NCBI GenBank assembly: GCA_025642065.1
Contig: JAODUP010000662.1
Span: 286,001-350,000 of the forward strand
From: Paralvinella palmiformis
Lineage: Eukaryota > Annelida > Polychaeta > Terebellida > Alvinellidae
DNA length: 64,000 bases
Direction: 5' to 3'
Part shown: positions 36,085-44,295 of the stretch, piece after piece
Position numbering within the stretch: the stretch's first letter is position 1
Layout of the letters: each line of letters starts with the position of its first letter
Made by a program: the position numbers and the translations under genes
Notes under the pieces: generated by a model
The model's input: the letters and a program-made list of their open reading frames with translations, nothing else
What the model was told of the DNA's origin: nothing
Database searches by the model: none

Positions 36085-36347
36085 TAGATGTATTTATATA
36101 CTTATGCAACTTGTACTACTACTTGTACATGTAAAAACATGTTTGCATACCCAGCAAAACACATAAACACATAAAAATTCAAATCATTCCTTCAGATGGC
36201 TATTCCTACGAGAGGTCGGCGATTGTGGCGTGGATCAACAATGGACGTCTACAGAGTCCTATGACAAATGCCTTGTTGGCCAGCAGACAGCTGACCCCTA
36301 ATCGTAGTCTGAAGATGCTCATCCAGAAATACCTCCAGGCTTCCTGA
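14462..36347 (+). CDS. WDSUB1: WDSUB1: WD repeat, SAM and U-box protein (11 coding exons)
   Basis: Coding exons are 14462-14871, 16584-16783, 17262-17369, 27052-27145, 28073-28106, 30210-30250, 30515-30621, 32729-32944, 34505-34591, 35857-35928 and 36196-36347. All splice phases agree and give a 506-residue protein, close in size to the vertebrate protein (about 476). Residues 1-331 carry seven WD40 repeats (blades ending in LWSL, LWDV, VWDV, IWDA, LWDF, LWSP, IWKI). Residues about 356-422 form a SAM domain ([19 protein letters not shown]). Residues about 436-503 form a C-terminal U-box ([20 protein letters not shown], then [10 protein letters not shown]). U-boxes recruit E2 enzymes, so the product is a probable E3 ubiquitin ligase whose WD40 propeller and SAM domain would choose partners. 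Its substrates are unknown. The chosen ATG gives an N-terminus (FHTIGAH) that aligns with the first blade. The gene spans 22 kb because its introns are loaded with repeats, and exons 5 and 6 are only 34 and 41 nt. Confidence 0.95.
14935..15015 (+). mobile_element. LINE or SINE 3' end remnant
   Basis: CAAGCACCTTAGACTAA followed by GGTGCTATATAAATTTCG and an ATTATT-rich tail resembles the 3' ends of other retroelements in the window (28.6 and 39.6 kb). No coding part is preserved. Lies in WDSUB1 intron 1. Confidence 0.45.
15205..15350 (+). mobile_element. Repeat sharing CAGGGTT end and TCCTGGAAA blocks
   Basis: GCAGGGTTCTCACACATCCT, repeated TCCTGGAAA, AATCAGAAAATGTCCTGG and GTGAATAAATATTATG also occur in the same order at 62,005-62,165. 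The two copies define an interspersed family, possibly a DNA-transposon derivative judging from the CAGGG start. The second terminus was not located. Confidence 0.65.
15662..16374. mobile_element. hAT-like MITE, second copy, with SINE family 1 inside
   Basis: The left end GGATCAATTCCAC and right end AAATTGACCCCATGTCAAG match the termini of the 5,854-6,200 element, and the subterminal GAATTGATCATCAATTCC block is also shared. The copy is roughly twice as long because SINE family 1 sits in it. Lies in WDSUB1 intron 1. Confidence 0.65.
15867..16050 (+). mobile_element. tRNA-derived SINE family 1
   Basis: Near full-length plus-strand copy: CACCTCTGTGGTCTAGCAGT head, then GCATGGGCATATATCTGAAG, TTGACTTCGCCTCATTACC, GGCCCATTTAG and an AAACATCATCAT tail. 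Confidence 0.85.
16584..16783 (+). CDS. WDSUB1: WDSUB1 coding exon 2 (WD repeat 4, start of 5)
   Basis: Residues 137-203. It contains [17 protein letters not shown] to LRIWDA, and then [14 protein letters not shown], which matches the conserved 'AHDLGITCCDFS' of vertebrate WDSUB1. Acceptor CACATAG, donor CAG|GTGAGT. Confidence 0.93.
17262..17369 (+). CDS. WDSUB1: WDSUB1 coding exon 3 (WD repeat 5)
   Basis: Residues 204-239. [15 protein letters not shown] completes blade 5. The 'AKPDN' start adds a loop within the blade. Acceptor TTATTCAG, donor GTAAGT. Confidence 0.9.
17490..17600 (+). mobile_element. (CTCA)-tailed tRNA SINE, 5' part
   Basis: CAGCACAGTGGTTATAACGC followed by CTCCAGGTTCAGA and CTGTGTTTGTGGGATGTTTC matches the head of the family seen at 36.4 and 25.7 kb. 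Confidence 0.55.
17843..18012 (-). mobile_element. tRNA-derived SINE family 1
   Basis: Reverse-oriented copy: CATTTTTGTGCACATGGTAG, GGCTAAATGGGGCCAGC, then GGGATTTGAACCCAGGTG (B-box) and the head through CCTCGAAGTGCC. It diverges in the middle. Confidence 0.75.
18140..19425. other. AT-rich intronic stretch, nothing recognised
   Basis: WDSUB1 intron 3. Apart from ATA/ATTATT-rich patches near 18,485 and 18,780, no exon, repeat family or RNA gene is seen. Confidence 0.4.
19428..19580 (-). mobile_element. (CTCA)-tailed tRNA SINE
   Basis: Reverse orientation: GAGTGAGTGAGTGAATGAG tail, CTGCACTGGTCACATCCAG, and CACATCCCACAGGTATTTGC. The tRNA-like head is decayed. Confidence 0.65.
19806..19878. repeat. 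(CA)n then (GA)n microsatellite
   Basis: About 21 CA units followed, after a short spacer, by about ten AG units. Confidence 0.95.
20216..20264. repeat. (AT)n(GT)n microsatellite
   Basis: About 18 AT units, then GCGTGTGTGTGTGTC. Confidence 0.95.
20485..20665 (+). mobile_element. tRNA-derived SINE, related to the (CTCA)-tailed family
   Basis: GTTGTGAGTTCAAATCCGTC resembles a B-box. It is followed by CTGTATTTGTGGGTTGTGTT and GAGCCGAGGCTAAAAAACTC, the same order as the (CTCA)-tailed SINE. The sequence is more diverged and more GC-rich than other copies. Confidence 0.6.
21180..21480. promoter_or_regulatory. CpG-rich island with RFX X-box
   Basis: This ~300 bp is strikingly richer in CG dinucleotides than its surroundings. 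It contains a CCAAT box at 21,198-21,202 and the palindrome GTTGCCATGACAAC at 21,235-21,248, a perfect match to the RFX X-box form (GTNRCC AT RRNAAC). RFX factors drive ciliary and other genes. It lies deep in WDSUB1 intron 3, so it could be an enhancer or an internal or antisense promoter. Reading frames through it show no known domain. Confidence 0.5.
21235..21248. promoter_or_regulatory. X-box motif
   Basis: GTTGCCATGACAAC, two half-sites with a 2-bp AT centre, which is the optimal spacing for RFX binding. Function is inferred from the motif alone. Confidence 0.55.
21898..22200 (-). mobile_element. tRNA-derived SINE family 3
   Basis: Minus orientation: GAGCTCCGGTGGGCTAGCGG head, CAGGTTCGAACCCCG-type B-box, GTCGAAAGTTTTCCAGAG body, and GGGGATTCTCCGCGAACA at the far end. 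A piece of the middle found in the 13.3-kb copy is missing here. Confidence 0.85.
22219..22250. repeat. (AT)n microsatellite
   Basis: About 15 AT units next to the SINE. Confidence 0.95.
22792..23012 (-). mobile_element. tRNA-derived SINE family 2
   Basis: Reverse-oriented copy with ATGGCATATTCGCCGGAGAA, CCAGTTGCCTGGTTGGACG and GGGATTCGAACCTCAGACC (B-box). It nearly matches the copy at 50.2 kb. Confidence 0.85.
23130..23398 (+). mobile_element. tRNA-derived SINE family 2
   Basis: Plus-strand, near full-length copy. GGGGGTCGGAGGTTCTCACC stands in for the B-box and is mutated. It runs through TAAATTCAAAATTTATTTAG and ends TGCCATTTCGG before a short (TTA)n. Together with the preceding copy it forms a head-to-head pair. 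Confidence 0.8.
23584..23642. repeat. (TA)n microsatellite
   Basis: Long TA tract with a single ATTATA interruption. Confidence 0.95.
24308..24345. repeat. (AT)n microsatellite
   Basis: About 18 AT units. Confidence 0.95.
24365..24505 (-). mobile_element. (CTCA)-tailed tRNA SINE, diverged
   Basis: GACCCCAGGCACTGGTCATA and TAGTGCAGTACTCCATCTG correspond to the body and the tRNA-like head in reverse. The B-box is decayed. Confidence 0.5.
24936..25012 (-). mobile_element. LINE 3' terminus with (AAT)n tail
   Basis: In minus orientation TTGCTTTATTAAATCTACAT is followed by a long (TTA)n run. The same junction ends LINE copies at 39.6 kb and 56.6 kb. Confidence 0.65.
25145..25194. repeat. (AT)n microsatellite
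   Basis: About 23 AT units. Confidence 0.95.
25343..25378. repeat. (GT)n microsatellite
   Basis: About 17 GT units. Confidence 0.95.
25735..26190 (+). mobile_element. (CTCA)-tailed tRNA SINE split by a MITE
   Basis: The head TAGCACAATGTGTAGAGCAC and GACCTCCAGGTCATAC precede, and GTTGTTTCCCCATGG, CCAGTGTTGAGGTTAAAC and ACTCACTCACTCACTC follow, the element at 25,818-26,076. The two halves join into one SINE. Confidence 0.7.
25818..26076. mobile_element. 259-bp MITE with 16-bp perfect terminal inverted repeats
   Basis: It starts AACAGGGTACCCACAG and ends with the exact inverted copy CTGTGGGTACCCTGTT. The interior contains repeated ACAGGGAAAA motifs and no ORF. It sits inside a SINE in WDSUB1 intron 3. 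The target duplication is unclear. Confidence 0.8.
27052..27145 (+). CDS. WDSUB1: WDSUB1 coding exon 4 (start of WD repeat 6)
   Basis: Residues 240-270: [20 protein letters not shown] onward to ILASG. Acceptor ATATTTCAG, donor TGG|GTAACT. Confidence 0.92.
27371..27413. repeat. Perfect 20-bp hairpin with 3-nt loop
   Basis: The arm at 27,371-27,390 (core TATACCAAACTT) is repeated exactly inverted at 27,394-27,413, with TAT as the loop. In intron 4 of WDSUB1. Confidence 0.9.
28073..28106 (+). CDS. WDSUB1: WDSUB1 coding exon 5 (34 nt, WD repeat 6)
   Basis: Residues 271-282, [11 protein letters not shown], the strand-d end of blade 6. Its acceptor TTTCTTTCAG and donor GTAAGT are strong. The length is fixed by the phases of its neighbours. 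Confidence 0.9.
28330..28622 (+). mobile_element. LINE ORF2 C-terminal end and 3' tail
   Basis: [20 protein letters not shown] followed by TYLFHIEYS is the conserved C-terminus of CR1/jockey-like ORF2. The 3' region ends GATGCTATATAAAATCACA with an ATTATT-rich tail. In WDSUB1 intron 5. Confidence 0.75.
29128..29398 (+). mobile_element. tRNA-derived SINE family 3, headless
   Basis: Begins GAGGTCGAAACATTTCCAGA and ends CTGGGGATTCTCCCCAAAA. The tRNA-like head is absent, as expected for a 5'-truncated insertion. Confidence 0.8.
29745..29932 (+). mobile_element. tRNA-derived SINE family 1
   Basis: Full plus-strand copy from TGCCTCCATGGTCTAACAGT through GAGTTCGAATCTCGGCGTGG to the AAAACATCAATCATCAATC tail. 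Confidence 0.9.
30210..30250 (+). CDS. WDSUB1: WDSUB1 coding exon 6 (41 nt)
   Basis: Residues 283-295, [13 protein letters not shown], linking blades 6 and 7. Acceptor TTATTTCAG. The donor GT is the first unit of a (GT)n microsatellite. Confidence 0.9.
30251..30298. repeat. (GT)n microsatellite at the exon 6 donor
   Basis: About 24 GT units start exactly at the exon-intron junction TACTAG|GTGTGT, so many equivalent donor dinucleotides exist. Confidence 0.95.
30421..30460. repeat. (TA)n microsatellite upstream of exon 7
   Basis: About 20 TA units, 55 bp before the acceptor of exon 7. Confidence 0.95.
30515..30621 (+). CDS. WDSUB1: WDSUB1 coding exon 7 (WD repeat 7)
   Basis: Residues 296-331, [20 protein letters not shown] to IKIWKI, closing the propeller. 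Acceptor TATACAG, donor TAG|GTGAAC, which is a weak donor. Phase to exon 8 is consistent. Confidence 0.9.
30720..30905 (+). mobile_element. tRNA-derived SINE family 1
   Basis: ACCTCCATGGCCCAACTAGT head, GGGTTCAAACCTCAGCCG B-box, TTTCACTTCGCCTCATTTA and GTGGTCGTAAAACAGCAACA tail. Diverged. Confidence 0.8.
31150..31815 (-). mobile_element. Triple-nested repeat: SINE within SINE with a third insert
   Basis: The outermost layer is a (CTCA)-tailed SINE in minus orientation, split at 31,206/31,690 (left half to GGGATGACTACCT, right half from GTGACTCCCCATGG). Inside it is a SINE family 1 copy in minus orientation, itself split by a third element at about 31,262-31,537. The flanks of that third element, ACTTTTGTACAC (31,250-31,261) and ACTTTTGTGCAC (31,538-31,549), form a 12-bp target duplication. 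Confidence 0.8.
31262..31537. mobile_element. Unclassified ~276-bp insert
   Basis: Relatively GC-rich element containing CTTCATCCCCAGTGGGCTAC, CAACCTGGAGGACCAGGTGC and CATCTGGTCCCTCCTCTGAG. It has a clear 12-bp target duplication but no obvious terminal inverted repeats and no ORF. Confidence 0.7.
32405..32512 (-). mobile_element. (CTCA)-tailed tRNA SINE, fragment
   Basis: GAATGAGTGAGTGC tail, with AATGTGCTCTATCACAGAGC as the reversed head. Confidence 0.45.
32729..32944 (+). CDS. WDSUB1: WDSUB1 coding exon 8 (SAM domain)
   Basis: Residues 332-403. After a basic linker ([11 protein letters not shown]) it encodes [20 protein letters not shown] and IDGMELTTL, the core helices of a SAM domain. 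Acceptor TGCCCAG, donor GTAAGT. Confidence 0.94.
33455..34246 (+). mobile_element. MULE-like transposon with tandem-repeat ends
   Basis: The ends are arrays of GACAATTCCCCACT-type units in opposite orientation: three to four at 33,468-33,543, and about six inverted at 34,146-34,240. Between them an ORF encodes [17 protein letters not shown], then [13 protein letters not shown], then after a +1 frame change [19 protein letters not shown] and further sequence to a stop near 34,089. These are the DDE-core motifs of MULE transposases. A single-base loss near 33,848 breaks the frame and the N-terminal part is missing, so this copy is inactive. It sits in WDSUB1 intron 8. Confidence 0.85.
34505..34591 (+). 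CDS. WDSUB1: WDSUB1 coding exon 9 (end of SAM)
   Basis: Residues 404-432, [20 protein letters not shown], the final SAM helix. Acceptor TTTCCACAG. The donor CAG|GTCTGT is non-optimal. Confidence 0.93.
34635..34860 (+). mobile_element. Possible tRNA-derived SINE remnant
   Basis: GGCTGAGCTGGTAGGGCGGA looks like a tRNA head with an A-box. Related downstream blocks are weak (GTGTCAGTAAGCGACAG), so the family cannot be named. Confidence 0.3.
35325..35480. repeat. Diverged ~80-bp tandem duplication in TACTGTA-rich DNA
   Basis: The block with TGCTATAATAGAGTA then TTTACATTAGAATATACTG recurs once about 80 bp later with substitutions. The surrounding 35.2-35.8 kb is rich in TACTGTA/TACAGTA-type motifs. 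Confidence 0.6.
35857..35928 (+). CDS. WDSUB1: WDSUB1 coding exon 10 (U-box, first half)
   Basis: Residues 433-456: [20 protein letters not shown]. The donor GCAG|GTATGT passes at once into a GT/TA microsatellite. Confidence 0.94.
35936..36082. repeat. (GT)n(TA)n ... (GT)n(GA)n compound microsatellite
   Basis: GT then about 20 TA units, a 30-bp spacer, a GT run and about 22 GA units. It fills about half of intron 10. Confidence 0.95.
36196..36347 (+). CDS. WDSUB1: WDSUB1 coding exon 11 (U-box, C-terminus, stop)
   Basis: Residues 457-506, [20 protein letters not shown] and [18 protein letters not shown], then TGA at 36,345. It matches the vertebrate end ('LTPNRTLKMAI'). The minus-strand ORF here is a shadow. 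Confidence 0.94.
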
Positions 36348-36365
36348 TGAAGCCAGTCTACCCAA

Positions 36366-36552
36366 TCTCTCCAAGGGTTCCCCACTAGGTGGTTAGAGTG
36401 CTGCATGACAAACTGCCAGGTCATGGGTTTGAAGCTGACCCAAAAGTTGTGTGTTGTTTCCCCAGGGTGTCGCTTCTTGGCATTAGGTCCCAGGTCTGAC
36501 CATTGCTGAGGCTAAACAACTCACTCACTCAGTCACTCACTCACTCCATGAG
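36366..36552 (+). mobile_element. (CTCA)-tailed tRNA SINE
   Basis: AGGTGGTTAGAGTGCTGCAT head, GCCAGGTCATGGGTTTGAAG (B-box region), TGTTGTTTCCCCAGGGTGTC, GCTGAGGCTAAACAACTCAC and a CTCA tail. It begins 19 bp after the WDSUB1 stop, so it probably lies in the 3' UTR. Confidence 0.8.
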
Positions 36553-37830
36553 TTGTTCATCAACTTCAATGTTTTCCATGACCTTACCACCAGAATTGCT
36601 GTATATTTGTTTGGAACTATGTATACACCTATATGTAGAATGTCGAATTTGCTGCAGTGTGGTTTTTCTACTATTCGTAGGAAGCTTCCGTTATGTGAAA
36701 TGCAATCATCATCATCCTCATCATTAATATAATCCTCACCATCATTGTAATTATTAGTCATCATAATTTATATGCTGTTTATGTTGTTATTTATTAGCCA
36801 ATCAATGGCTACTATTTCACTGAATTTCTTTGACTTTTGTCCAAATTATTACTTTGAAGGTTGGTCCTCACCTCAATCATTGAATGCACGTTCTTACACG
36901 ACTGCTTCAAAACAAATCAGTTTATTATAGTGTGCTTTATTTATTGACCTACCAACTACATTGTAGAGGGAGAGTCAACCATTAGTATCATCATCATCAT
37001 CATCATCATTAACCATCATTATCATTACTACTGTATAATATATAGGATCATATTTACCAGAAGTATCTATGTTAAAACATAAATATTGAATCTATTTCAC
37101 TACTATCAAACGTTGATCATAAATTGAGTAAATATCTTGTTATAATAGTAATAATAATAATAGGTGTATATTTATATAATCAGAAAAAGGGGTATGTTAT
37201 GTTTTTAAGTAGATTGAAAGACTTTCAAAGAAACCCACATTGGAATATTGCAAATATTTATGTTCTTTCAAATGACTTTACAAAAAAAGAGTATTTTGAA
37301 AAATGAACATATAACCAATTTGAATCAGATTATATATCTGAATTATTTTTAATATAATCACATAAATTATACGAACCATGATTCTTGAGGTCCGATGCTA
37401 TTTAGCACTATGTAGTGTTCACCAAACATTAATTTTGATAACTGATTGGCAGTATGTTGTCCCGATATTTATAGAGCATTACGAAGACGAATATCATAAA
37501 TGAAGTAACTTAAACAAGTTACCGGTAGGTCTCAGAAAATTACAATATAGCTGCTGGTTAACTTCCTTCACTTTCTGTGGGTAGCCATTTAAATGGGGTT
37601 TATTTAGCTTTTCTCCGCCTAACGAGGTGGCTAGAAGAATATTCCACGCTGTCTGTCTTCCATTTGTTATGCCTGCGCAAACAACAAATTGTTCTGTAAC
37701 ATTTTTGTTCAAACATTTGTTTTTATGTGCACACAAAATTAGTGCGCCGATTATTATATGCGTGTCATTAATTTTGTATTCTACCCGTTATTGCTAAAAT
37801 AGCTCGAGGCTCAATTTTTAGATATATGGT
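36553..37830. other. Intergenic stretch, nothing recognised
   Basis: Contains (ATC)n patches near 36,703 and 36,988. No exon or polyadenylation site could be assigned with confidence. Confidence 0.4.
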
Positions 37831-37834
37831 GGGG

Positions 37835-38008
37835 TAAATCTGTGGCAGATTTGATAGGGCGTTCCACTGCAATCTTTCAGGTTGGGTTTTGAATCCATGT
37901 GCCACCTGTGCTTGTCGGCTATTTCATCTAATTATCTCATTACCATGGCGAGTAGTCCCTTGACCATATCTCCCAGGTATGACTGATGCTCACTCACTGA
38001 CTCTAGAC
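37835..38008 (+). mobile_element. (CTCA)-tailed tRNA SINE
   Basis: TTTGATAGGGCGTTCCACTG head, CTTTCAGGTTGGGTTTTGAAT, and GACTGATGCTCACTCACTGA tail. About 330 bp upstream of the PCYT2 start. Confidence 0.6.
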
Positions 38009-38324
38009 ACTCATTGGTCTTTCTGTTGTCAACGTTTCATGTATATGGCTAATTTCTGTCACATGTTTTTGCCCAATGATAGTCTTTCTAAACTATTTTT
38101 GGTTATTGATTGAATTAAATAGTACACAAGAAATAATTGTGTAAAACATTAGTACATGGCTAGTAGCTAGAATATGATATTGCCCAAACCAGCACAACTT
38201 CCACAGCAGTATACAGTGTGCTGGCTCATGAGTGTATGAGCTGTTAATTGCTGTCCATATAAACAGAGATTAAAGTGTAGGCCCGCAAAGAATAAATACA
38301 GGCAGCTGAGAAACTAGAATATAA

Positions 38325-39464
<1,140 letters not shown>

Positions 39465-39572
39465 TAACACAAATACACCGCTGCTAAACGTAATTTAATT
39501 TGTAGATTATTTTTGTAAGCTCCTTCCTCCTGCAATTGGTTTACGTATTGTATCTATTGAAATATTGAAATT

Positions 39573-39655
39573 ATTATTTGTACAGCGCCTTTGAATGGCT
39601 CCTGCTAGTAAGGGCGCTTTATTAAATATACATTATTATTATTATTATTATTAAT
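39573..39655 (+). mobile_element. LINE 3' terminus with (ATT)n tail, downstream of PCYT2
   Basis: GTACAGCGCCTTTGAATGGC, then GTAAGGGCGCTTTATTAAAT and ATACATTATTATT repeats. Its reverse complement ends the LINE at 56.6 kb. It lies 110 bp after the PCYT2 stop and carries an ATTAAA hexamer. Confidence 0.8.
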
Positions 39656-39659
39656 TGCA

Positions 39660-39775
39660 TGTTGTCCCCCATCTCAGCAACGTGCTCATTGGCAGCTGAG
39701 GAGATACGTAAAGTTAGCACCATGACTCGAACCCAGAACATCCGGGTATATGTCTAATAACTACGCCATTTTTGT
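39660..39775 (-). mobile_element. tRNA-like SINE fragment
   Basis: CATGACTCGAACCCAGAACA resembles a reversed B-box, followed by AATAACTACGCCATTT as a reversed head. The family is not identified. Confidence 0.4.
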
Positions 39776-40007
39776 TTGTCTGATTAACTATGAATCATAA
39801 TTAATTCGAATTTCACACGATTGGATCATGTAGATGGCTCTTGAGTATTGTGGTAGCACTTTAGCCTACCCACCTGTCTGTCTGACCCACCCATGGCCAT
39901 GACCTACTGTCATATACGTTATCCGTAATCTCAATAAGCTGGTATATCATCATTTTCCTGATAGCAGTTCAGTGAAGTGAATAATCGAATATTTAAATGA
40001 ATGAGTG

Positions 40008-40162
40008 CATCGGGGAGTCAGTGAGTGAGTGAGTGTTTCATCTCTAATAGATCCCAAGGGAAGCATTCTACAAACACAGCCATGGTTTAGATTCGAACCC
40101 CGCCCTGCAGGATTTTCAGCACATAGTTCAATCACTGTGGTACAGGAGCAGCCTTGAGTGAG
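40008..40162 (-). mobile_element. (CTCA)-tailed tRNA SINE
   Basis: GTCAGTGAGTGAGTGAGTG tail, TAGATTCGAACCCCGCCC (B-box reversed) and AATCACTGTGGTACAGGAG (head reversed). Confidence 0.7.
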
Positions 40163-42545
40163 TGTGTCGTATTTAAACTTGCATCAATAGAAAACAATCA
40201 CTTAATGTTGCATTCATTTAGTTGTCATGGTCGTATTATGTATAAGGCCGAAGCCCAGGGACCCCGCAGGTACTAGGATGCCACCAGGTGTCTAGTTTAC
40301 TGATGGAGAGTTGACTGTGCCAGTATTGGTTGCTTGCCACCGAGTTGTTCCTATATATAAACGTTTTGTTGTTTGTGGGCATCCTTCATTGTGGTGCTTT
40401 GGGCCTTCTCAAATGATGATGACGATAACGATTGGCGTTTAGAACTGCCATAGTCATAACGTGCTCATTATTACAATTGTGGCATACACACGGAAGATTC
40501 GATTATTCTAAAGCTGTAAGCTGATACCTTTTTTTCAAAGCATGGCAGCATCTTTATTTAGCTGTGTGTGTGTGTGTGTTTGTGTGTGAATGATTCCTTT
40601 TACAATCCGTGAATGGTTTGCTCTCGTCTTTTTGAAATATTTAGTTATACACTGACTAATTAACATGCATATTTTTCTGCATATAGTTCGATTTACTATG
40701 CATGTGTAAAGGTGGTTTTATTCCCTCTTACTGATTGCCCATCTAGGGGTATAATGAATTGTTTCAACATGTTTTGTTGAATAAATAGATGTTTATCGTT
40801 TTAGTGGATTTTAGGAAGTTGGTTTTCTCAAAATTGTATGAAATATTTTTATTTGAGGAAACCATCTAAGGTTTTATATAAAAAGTGTGAGGTTTTTGTT
40901 TGAGGCTGAGGTTGGTATTGTCTTAGCTGCAAAGAATTTAATGGCATATTCCCTCGTCGCCTATTTTATCAGCAGAAAATTGGTCGATTACTTTGATTTT
41001 GGCAACAAAGTGGCCTAGAATGAACCAAATACTCTATTTCCCACACCTTTTCCAGGAGAAAGGCCGCTAATGTGTTAGTGTGATTACCACTTCTCTACGG
41101 CCATCACAGGTGAGCTGCTGCCTACTTTTTATAACAGGTTGTCTACTCTATGCCCTACTGAAAAGGCTGCATATTTATGTACAAGGGATTTTTAGGTGCA
41201 CTTAGTTTGGCTGATATGTAGGTGTATAGAACTATGATGTTTTGCTGTTAACAGTGTGCTTGCATTCATAAACAAACCCTACATGAATGGAAACTCTTGT
41301 TCTCAAACGGCCATTCTGTATAAACAGTTATGTGAGCTCATCGATGCACACACAGACACACACACACAACCCTTCTCAACACAAACATAACCCCTTTCCC
41401 AACCCAGAGCATAGCTACGCATGTGCATATACACTGATACATATTTGCATGGGCAAGTGACCACCTATGCAATGATATTTAGCATATGATATGTTGTTGT
41501 CGAAATTTGGGGTAGAGACCCCTGGCTGGCTTCTATAGGGCACAGCCAACCATAACGTATTATTAGCACACATAATTATGAGTTTTGTTGTGATGCACAA
41601 CCATATCAGAACTATCTACCTTCCCATCATAGACTATTCCAGATGAGTCGATCTTCCATAATTTAATAAAGTACACTATCAGTTTTACAAAACCACTTTG
41701 ACTAAAACGCTGTGTTGAACTCAGGACGAGTTGAGTGTGTGTGATGGGTTGATTTCAGCATCTGTACGCTGTGGATTATTCTGCATTCTTCTTTTCGGGA
41801 TCACATCTGTGACGGATGTTGGCAGTCATGACCTTCCAAGTTACCCAGTCCTTTATGGTTGTTCTTTGCTGATAAAATGTTGATTCACTGGTGCCCATTA
41901 CATCATTTCCCATTGTTTTTTCCCCTTTGTTCTTAAGTGTCGTAGTATTGTTCCTTGCAATTGCATTTGAAGCTTTGATCATGTTTGTTTACGATATCAT
42001 CAGCATCCTGTATAAAACACCTTTCAGTCACTTCTATTTTTTACATTATCATTTAGTTAGTGTTCAAGGATCACATCTGTATAGCCAGATGTGTTCCATA
42101 TGGCAGCGGAGTACACATTTTCTTACTTCATCTGGTATATTTTTGTTTGTTGAAATATTTTTATGTTAATATAGGTGTTCCAGGATGGCCTATTTATTTT
42201 TTAGTATTATCTTTACAACACCTATTAGATGTTATAGGTGATCCCGAACGTGGTTCGTGACATCGCCAGTCGTTTGTTAACACATCATAACCTGTCATTC
42301 CTGGCTAAGAAGGAGTCCGAGCAATTGTTTATCTCATCATTAGGTAATTCCAATTTAACATACTGATTTGTATTAAGCTTACACCTACCTGTGTTATTAC
42401 TAACTTAGTAATGGTGTTTAGGTTTTGTGGTAGTAACCAGGTGGCTAGTATCATCTTGGAGTAAGTGTATTAACTTATAATCTAGACAGCTCGTTTTGAG
42501 GTTCAATATTGCAGTATGTGATTGTTTAAGTGGCTAGCTTATGTT
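40163..42545. other. Gene-free stretch, nothing firmly recognised
   Basis: It holds a (GT)n run near 40,562-40,587 and a (CA)n run near 41,347-41,367. ORFs at 41,776-42,260 on both strands have no domain I can name; a decayed retroelement is possible but unsupported. Confidence 0.4.
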
Positions 42546-42550
42546 GATGA

Positions 42551-42551
<1 letters not shown>

Positions 42552-42601
<50 letters not shown>

Positions 42602-42612
42602 CGTGTGTGCGT
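42552..42612. repeat. (AT)n(GT)n microsatellite
   Basis: About 19 AT units, then GTGTGTGTGCGTGTGTGCG. Confidence 0.95.
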
Positions 42613-42882
42613 TTGTTTACATTGGTATGTAGGCAGACATGTATGTGTTTAGCTATACCTGTAGATATTATACCAGTTGTATTTGTACGCCGGATGTATC
42701 TCTTCAGATAGAAGTGTTTCAGTTTAAAGTTTTAACCAATATTAAATAGAATTGTTCCATTTATATCTAAAATAGTATGTATTAACTATATAGATTTAAT
42801 TGTGTTTTTATGTATCTGTGTCAGAACTTTATGATAATTGTTTGATCAGCTTTAAAGTTTATTAAACAAAATTTAATGGTTA

Positions 42883-43055
42883 CCTGGATAGTCTAATTGC
42901 CACATATCTTTGTCGCCTGGGTTCAAACCCCGGTCAGTCTATGTCAAGAGGGTGTTTCATCTTTCACTTTGCATCATATTACATTTGGAGGACCCTAATA
43001 GGACCCATTTCACCTACCATGTGTACAAGAAGTGGCCGTAAGATAGCAACATCTT
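42883..43055 (+). mobile_element. tRNA-derived SINE family 1, diverged
   Basis: TGGGTTCAAACCCCGGTCAG B-box, GGGTGTTTCATCTTTCACTT, CCATTTCACCTACCATGTG and AGTGGCCGTAAGATAGCAAC tail. Confidence 0.7.
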
Positions 43056-43745
43056 GAATAATATATGATATTTGACGTTTATACCAAAAAAAATCATAAT
43101 TAATGTAATCATACAAGCACTTGACTTATGTGTATGGGAAGTTACAATTTATAACTGTACAGATAATTAATGAGTCACATCTGTACAGGTCTAATGTTAC
43201 CTGTACTGTTAATTAATGTGCCACCATGTAAGTACTACAATACCTGGATATACAGTTAATATAGTTCACACCGTGAAACTATTTCCAGGTAATTAGTGTG
43301 CTGTATAGATCAATGAATCTTATTATACCTCTACCCGTTGTTCTAATAAAATAAATAATACTAATTTGCTGTAAGGTTGTTTCACTATTTTTTTAATTGA
43401 AGCAAAAATTGTATATATTTACATATTTTTGTTAAATTATACATTATCATAAAAAAAAACGTTATCATTAAGTTTGTTAACTTGAGACAGGCTCAGATAA
43501 AGGGCAATTACCTAACACTTCATTCTCATATGTCAATTACATTGTCATCATCCAGGATATTTCTGATGATTTACGATGCACTAAATGAAATAATTTTACC
43601 TGAACTCATTTTAAAATAAATTTACTGAAATGCATTGTAGTCTCCACAAAACAAATTATGCAACAGCAATGTTTAGAAATTAGGCAAACATGGTTAGATT
43701 ACAAGTAAAAATTCTTTTCCAGTTCTTATTTAAATATAGATTCTT

Positions 43746-43750
<5 letters not shown>

Positions 43751-43812
<62 letters not shown>
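43751..43812. repeat. (TA)n(GATA)n microsatellite
   Basis: About 13 TA units followed by about nine GATA units. Confidence 0.95.
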
Positions 43813-44204
43813 TTTGTTGGTAATTATAAATAATCTCTAAAAAAGAACAAGGTTGTTGGTATTATAGCAGGGTTCACTGGGAGGATGGTAAATTAATATG
43901 GATTTATCACAAACTCTGTACATAGAGATTTTATGGTCAATAGCACCAGCTGAGAGTGTTGTGTTAAATTTATAAAAAATCATCTTATTGTCACTCACTA
44001 CCAGTACATGTATTGCGGGGCATCCTCATCTAGTGTAACACAATGTTTATAACAGTCCATATTACATCCATGCCCCATATTTTATATAAGGACCAGTGAT
44101 TGTAGTCCCAAATGCCATTTTTAATCCACCATAGTTTTACTGCTCCGCTGATTTGTCTTCGGTTTTCAGCATGCATTGCACTCTGGTCGAGAATATATGC
44201 ACAT

Positions 44205-44295
44205 ACAAATACTTTTCATCGTGTCAAATACATTCAAATATAAATGTATTTAAATACAAATACTGTAAAAAATATTCAAGTACTTTTCAATTATA
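44205..44295. mobile_element. Possible hAT-type terminal remnant
   Basis: A run of CAAATACTTTTCATC, CAAATACATTCAAATA and TTCAAGTACTTTTCAATT motifs resembles subterminal sequences of hAT non-autonomous elements. Only one end is apparent. Confidence 0.3.

Noticed and set aside
36206..36424. 72-codon minus-strand ORF
   Set aside because: Shadow of WDSUB1 exon 11.
41776..42260. Possible retroelement coding fragments
   Set aside because: Peptides are suggestive at most. No conserved RT or transposase motif could be matched in order.
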